Assembly (NCBI GenBank): GCA_002393195.1
Contig: DGIK01000188.1
Location: 14,255-31,488, forward strand
Reading direction: 5' to 3'
Source: Bacteroidales bacterium UBA3824
GTDB taxonomy: Bacteria > Bacteroidota > Bacteroidia > Bacteroidales > UBA3824
Length of the DNA stretch: 17,234 nt
Part shown: positions 15,017 to 17,234 of the stretch, piece after piece
Numbering within the stretch: the stretch's first letter is position 1
Layout: every line of letters begins with the position of its first letter
Translations under genes and position numbers: made by a program
The notes under the pieces: model-generated
What the model was told of the DNA's origin: nothing
Database searches by the model: none
The model's input: the letters and a program-made list of their open reading frames with translations, nothing else

Positions 15017-16081
15017 TCAGCTATTTAGCTTCTCCAAATGGCACATCATCAATGAATCGTCGGCGTTGTGCAGGTGCATACCGCCGCCTTCGCAGTAGCG
15101 GAAAAATTTGCAGTCGGCGCAGATGCCGGTCTTTGCCCAATCGCGGTTGCGGAATTTTTGGAATTTGGTGTTCCAGACCTCCCAAAAATCATCCTTGTAA
15201 ATATTGCCCTGACTGAATACCGCACGGATGCCCGGACACGCCGAAATGTCGCCGTTGCTCATCACCGACGCCACCGAAACTCCCGCCTCGCAACTGTAAA
15301 ACAAGTCGCGGACGTCGCTCTCGTAACGTCCCAAAAAGCCTTCGCAACTGTAACTTACGTGCTTGCCCTCGGCGCGGCACTCCTTGATAAACTCCATCAG
15401 GCGGCGCATCTGCGCACCGTCGAGAAGAAGTTCCTTATTCTCGGCGGCGCGTCCCGCAGGGAATGCCGAAAATACGCGCCAACTCTCAACGCCTACGTCA
15501 AACAACATTTTTTTCAGTTCGTGGAGACCGTCCAAACTCCGTGGCGTTACACAGGTGGCTACGTCCCAATTGAGCCCCGAAGTCATTCCCAAAAGCCTGA
15601 TTGCATTGAAGGCGCGTCGCCAACTATCGCTACTGCCGCGCATAAAATTGTGGTCGTCCTCGTTGCCATCGAGACTTATAGTCGCGCTCCTAAGTCCGCT
15701 GTCTATCAACGCTTTGAGACGGTCAACACTCAATAACATACCATTGCTGACAAAACCCCACGGATATTCGCGTTTGTAGAGTTGCTTGCCAACATATTCT
15801 ATGTCGTCGCGCAACAACGGCTCGCCCCCGGTGATGATTACCATCAATTCGTGGTTGTTGACGTGCGGAGTCAGTTTGTCAACCACCGCAAGAAAATCAT
15901 CAGCGGGCATATCTTTGATTTGAGATTTTGGCAGACACGCACTGCCGCAATGACGACATCGAAGGTTGCACCGCAGAGTACATTCCCAAAACAACTGACG
16001 GAGTTCGTGGAGTTTTTTGCGATTGTTTTTGAGGCTGCGGGCAAGTTCAAGACCGATGCGTTTTTTCAGCGAAAGTTCCAT
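15017..16081 (-). CDS. Radical SAM/SPASM protein of the Bacteroidetes rSAM/lipoprotein system
   Basis: 354 residues. The radical SAM cluster motif is Cys38-x3-Cys42-x2-Cys45 (CNLRCRHC), and GGEPLL (85-90) contacts SAM. The C-terminal SPASM region has Cys264, Cys282, Cys321, Cys324, Cys330 and Cys347, enough for two auxiliary 4Fe-4S clusters. SPASM enzymes commonly modify ribosomally made peptides or proteins. This length, the ELRQLFWECTLRCNLRC opening and the lipoprotein immediately upstream match the pair that I recall as TIGR04133/TIGR04134; its product is unknown to me. The start at 16081 is chosen because it follows the lipoprotein stop by 1 base (TAAGATG) and gives a normal N-terminus. 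A 74-residue upstream extension of the frame would overlap the lipoprotein gene. Confidence 0.92.
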   Translation of the reverse strand: MELSLKKRIGLELARSLKNNRKKLHELRQLFWECTLRCNLRCRHCGSACLPKSQIKDMPADDFLAVVDKLTPHVNNHELMVIITGGEPLLRDDIEYVGKQLYKREYPWGFVSNGMLLSVDRLKALIDSGLRSATISLDGNEDDHNFMRGSSDSWRRAFNAIRLLGMTSGLNWDVATCVTPRSLDGLHELKKMLFDVGVESWRVFSAFPAGRAAENKELLLDGAQMRRLMEFIKECRAEGKHVSYSCEGFLGRYESDVRDLFYSCEAGVSVASVMSNGDISACPGIRAVFSQGNIYKDDFWEVWNTKFQKFRNRDWAKTGICADCKFFRYCEGGGMHLHNADDSLMMCHLEKLNS

Positions 16082-16082
16082 C

Positions 16083-16685
16083 TTATTCTTCGGGGGTTGA
16101 CGGAGTTTCGGAAGATTCAGCTTCCTGTGGTGTTTCGGGGTCCTGAGGAGTGTCGATTTTCTCGGGATTCTCAGGCTCTGACGGTTCGGCGGGTTTCTTT
16201 TTGAGCGTGAAGTTTTGCGTTGTAGAATAACTGCCGTAGTACCAATCGCGATCGCCGCCCTCAAATTTGGCATCCACTTGTACTGAATCGGCTTCATACA
16301 CACCCGACGGATCTTCCGCTATCACCCATAAATCGTTGAATGGCATAATGTCATCGGACTTGAATTCAAACTTGCCATCTTGGTCAGTCTTGGTAGTGTC
16401 GCCGTAATTGTCACGGACATAGATTTTTACGCCTTCGACAACCAAGCCTTCTTCATTGAACACTGCGCCTTCCACCTTGAATTTGGCGTATGGCTGACCA
16501 TAGAGACATGGACCCTCTTCGATAATCACCTCCTTGGGTGTATTAGGATTGGGCGAATCGACGTTACGAGAGGCAACACTATCGTCATCGTCTTTGCTGC
16601 CACAGGCTGCAAATCCCAACATTCCAAGCAGTGCCGAAATCATCGCGCACCACTTCACAGTCAAATACTTCTTAATTTGTTTCAT
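16083..16685 (-). CDS. Radical SAM-associated lipoprotein, copy 1
   Basis: 200 residues. A lipoprotein signal ends in GFAAC with the lipidated Cys at 28, followed by the acidic KDDDD that often directs surface sorting in Bacteroidota. The core starts with CLYGQPYAKFKVEGAV (60-75) and has an Ig-like carboxypeptidase-regulatory pattern, GVKIYVRD, YGDTTKTD, DGKFEF, EDPSGVYEADS. This matches the putative lipoproteins paired with the radical SAM/SPASM family. The last about 40 residues are an unusual tail of Pro, Glu, Ser and Thr (PEEP-like repeats). It lies 24 bp downstream of a paralogue and 1 bp upstream of the radical SAM gene, so it is the best candidate substrate or partner of that enzyme. 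The conserved Cys in CLYGQP and the aromatic-rich core could be modification sites; this is inference. Confidence 0.88.
   Translation of the reverse strand: MKQIKKYLTVKWCAMISALLGMLGFAACGSKDDDDSVASRNVDSPNPNTPKEVIIEEGPCLYGQPYAKFKVEGAVFNEEGLVVEGVKIYVRDNYGDTTKTDQDGKFEFKSDDIMPFNDLWVIAEDPSGVYEADSVQVDAKFEGGDRDWYYGSYSTTQNFTLKKKPAEPSEPENPEKIDTPQDPETPQEAESSETPSTPEE
16594..16652. repeat. Duplicated signal-peptide-coding segment, copy 1
   Basis: 59 bases coding for the signal peptide and lipobox are identical to 17176-17234 at 56 positions. The rest of the two genes has diverged far more. Confidence 0.9.
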
Positions 16686-16709
16686 TTCAATTATTTGTTT
16701 TGGAGATTA

Positions 16710-17234
16710 TTATTTTGTTGTTTCTGTTTCGGGTTCTGACGGCAGCTCAGGAGACTCTGGGTCTGACGGCTGTTCGGGAGTTTCAGGTTCTTCTGGGTCT
16801 GACGGCAGCTCGGGAGGTTCAGGTTGGGCGGGCTTCACTTTGAGCGTGATGTCTTGTGTGGTGGAAAAACTGCCGCAGTCCCACATACTGCCTTCGCCGC
16901 CCTTGAAATCAGTTGCAACATTTACAGAATCGGCAGCATAGATGCCAAACGGGTCTTCCGCCATAACCCAAATATTGTTGAAGGGCTCAAAAAAGTTGTC
17001 CTCGAATACGTACTTGCCATTTCGGTCGGTCTTGGTAGTGTCGCCGTAATGGTCGCGGACATAGACTTTGACTCCCGCAATAGGAGAGCCATCTTCATTG
17101 AGGACAGAGCCTTCCACCCTAAAATTGGCGTGCGGCTGACCATACAGACAGACCATTCTGTCATCTTCCTCGTCCTTGCTGCCACAGGCTGAATAGCCCA
17201 ACATTCCAAGCAGTGCCGAAATCATCGCGCACCA
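16710..17234 (-). CDS. Radical SAM-associated lipoprotein, copy 2, 5' partial
   Basis: A paralogue of the downstream lipoprotein. The frame is open to the window edge and reads WCAMISALLGMLG as in copy 1, so the Met at 17225 is internal and about 11 more codons should lie outside. Lipobox GYSAC, acidic KDEEDD, CLYGQPHANFRVEGSV, GVKVYVRD, YGDTTKTD and EDPFGIYAADS all align with copy 1. It lacks the 15-20 residue segment between the acidic stretch and CLYG. Its C-terminal tail is again Pro/Glu-rich with PSDPE- and PELPS-type repeats, but differs in sequence. It is the first visible gene of the operon; the promoter is outside the window. Confidence 0.88.
   Translation of the reverse strand, partial: WCAMISALLGMLGYSACGSKDEEDDRMVCLYGQPHANFRVEGSVLNEDGSPIAGVKVYVRDHYGDTTKTDRNGKYVFEDNFFEPFNNIWVMAEDPFGIYAADSVNVATDFKGGEGSMWDCGSFSTTQDITLKVKPAQPEPPELPSDPEEPETPEQPSDPESPELPSEPETETTK
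17176..17234. repeat. Duplicated signal-peptide-coding segment, copy 2
   Basis: Matches 16594-16652 at 56 of 59 bases and runs to the window edge, so the true length of near-identity is not known. Confidence 0.9.

Noticed and set aside
16082..16303. 74-residue N-terminal extension of the radical SAM protein
   Set aside because: It would overlap the lipoprotein gene in another frame and reads as basic, Pro-rich, shadow-like sequence. The ATG at 16081 follows the lipoprotein stop directly.

Overview
The window looks like a chromosomal segment from a member of the Bacteroidales (phylum Bacteroidota). Three things point there. The protein families are typical: a fimbrillin-like surface protein, an AraC-type regulator, a GH9 enzyme, and the radical SAM/lipoprotein pair. 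At least seven upstream regions carry the Bacteroidota -7 box TAnnTTTG, two of them with a -33 TTTG 19-20 bp away. Start codons lack Shine-Dalgarno sequences. No rRNA, tRNA, CRISPR array, transposase or integrase is visible.

Layout from left to right. (1) 1-1257 (+): 5'-truncated fimbrillin-family protein with a strong terminator. (2) 4810-1385 (-): two-gene operon of an MsbA-like ABC exporter and an Alg9/GT22-like membrane glycosyltransferase. (3) 4954-5715 (+): Tat-exported, lipidated iron-sulfur-flavoprotein-like reductase. (4) 7122-5705 (-): pdxS-pdxT, the PLP synthase. (5) 7240-8867: an AAA ATPase/PD-(D/E)XK protein lying between two near-identical 73-bp repeats. (6) 10069-8948 (-): a fusion of a ThiD/pyridoxal-kinase-like domain, with degenerate catalytic motifs, to an AraC DNA-binding domain. 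(7) 10148-11218 (+): a TIR domain joined to Sel1 repeats. (8) 13753-11219 (-): a secreted GH9 glycosidase. (9) 13836-13980: three tandem inverted repeats, followed by an unrecognised two-gene operon (14011-14987, +). (10) 17234-15017 (-): two tandem lipoproteins (the upstream one cut by the window edge) and a radical SAM/SPASM protein, which is the Bacteroidetes rSAM/lipoprotein system.

Two themes stand out. First, the vitamin B6 genes and the kinase-AraC fusion share a strand and are separated only by the repeat-flanked ATPase unit. This suggests that the fusion is a B6-sensing regulator of pdxST and that the ATPase unit was inserted between them. Second, two unrelated loci (the ATPase and the 14011 operon) have arrays of perfect or near-perfect inverted repeats spaced 52-53 bp centre to centre, which is five turns of B-DNA. 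At the ATPase, one dyad is centred exactly on the predicted -7 box. I read these as phased operator-like arrays and consider them, together with the probable pseudokinase-AraC fusion, the best candidates for something undescribed.
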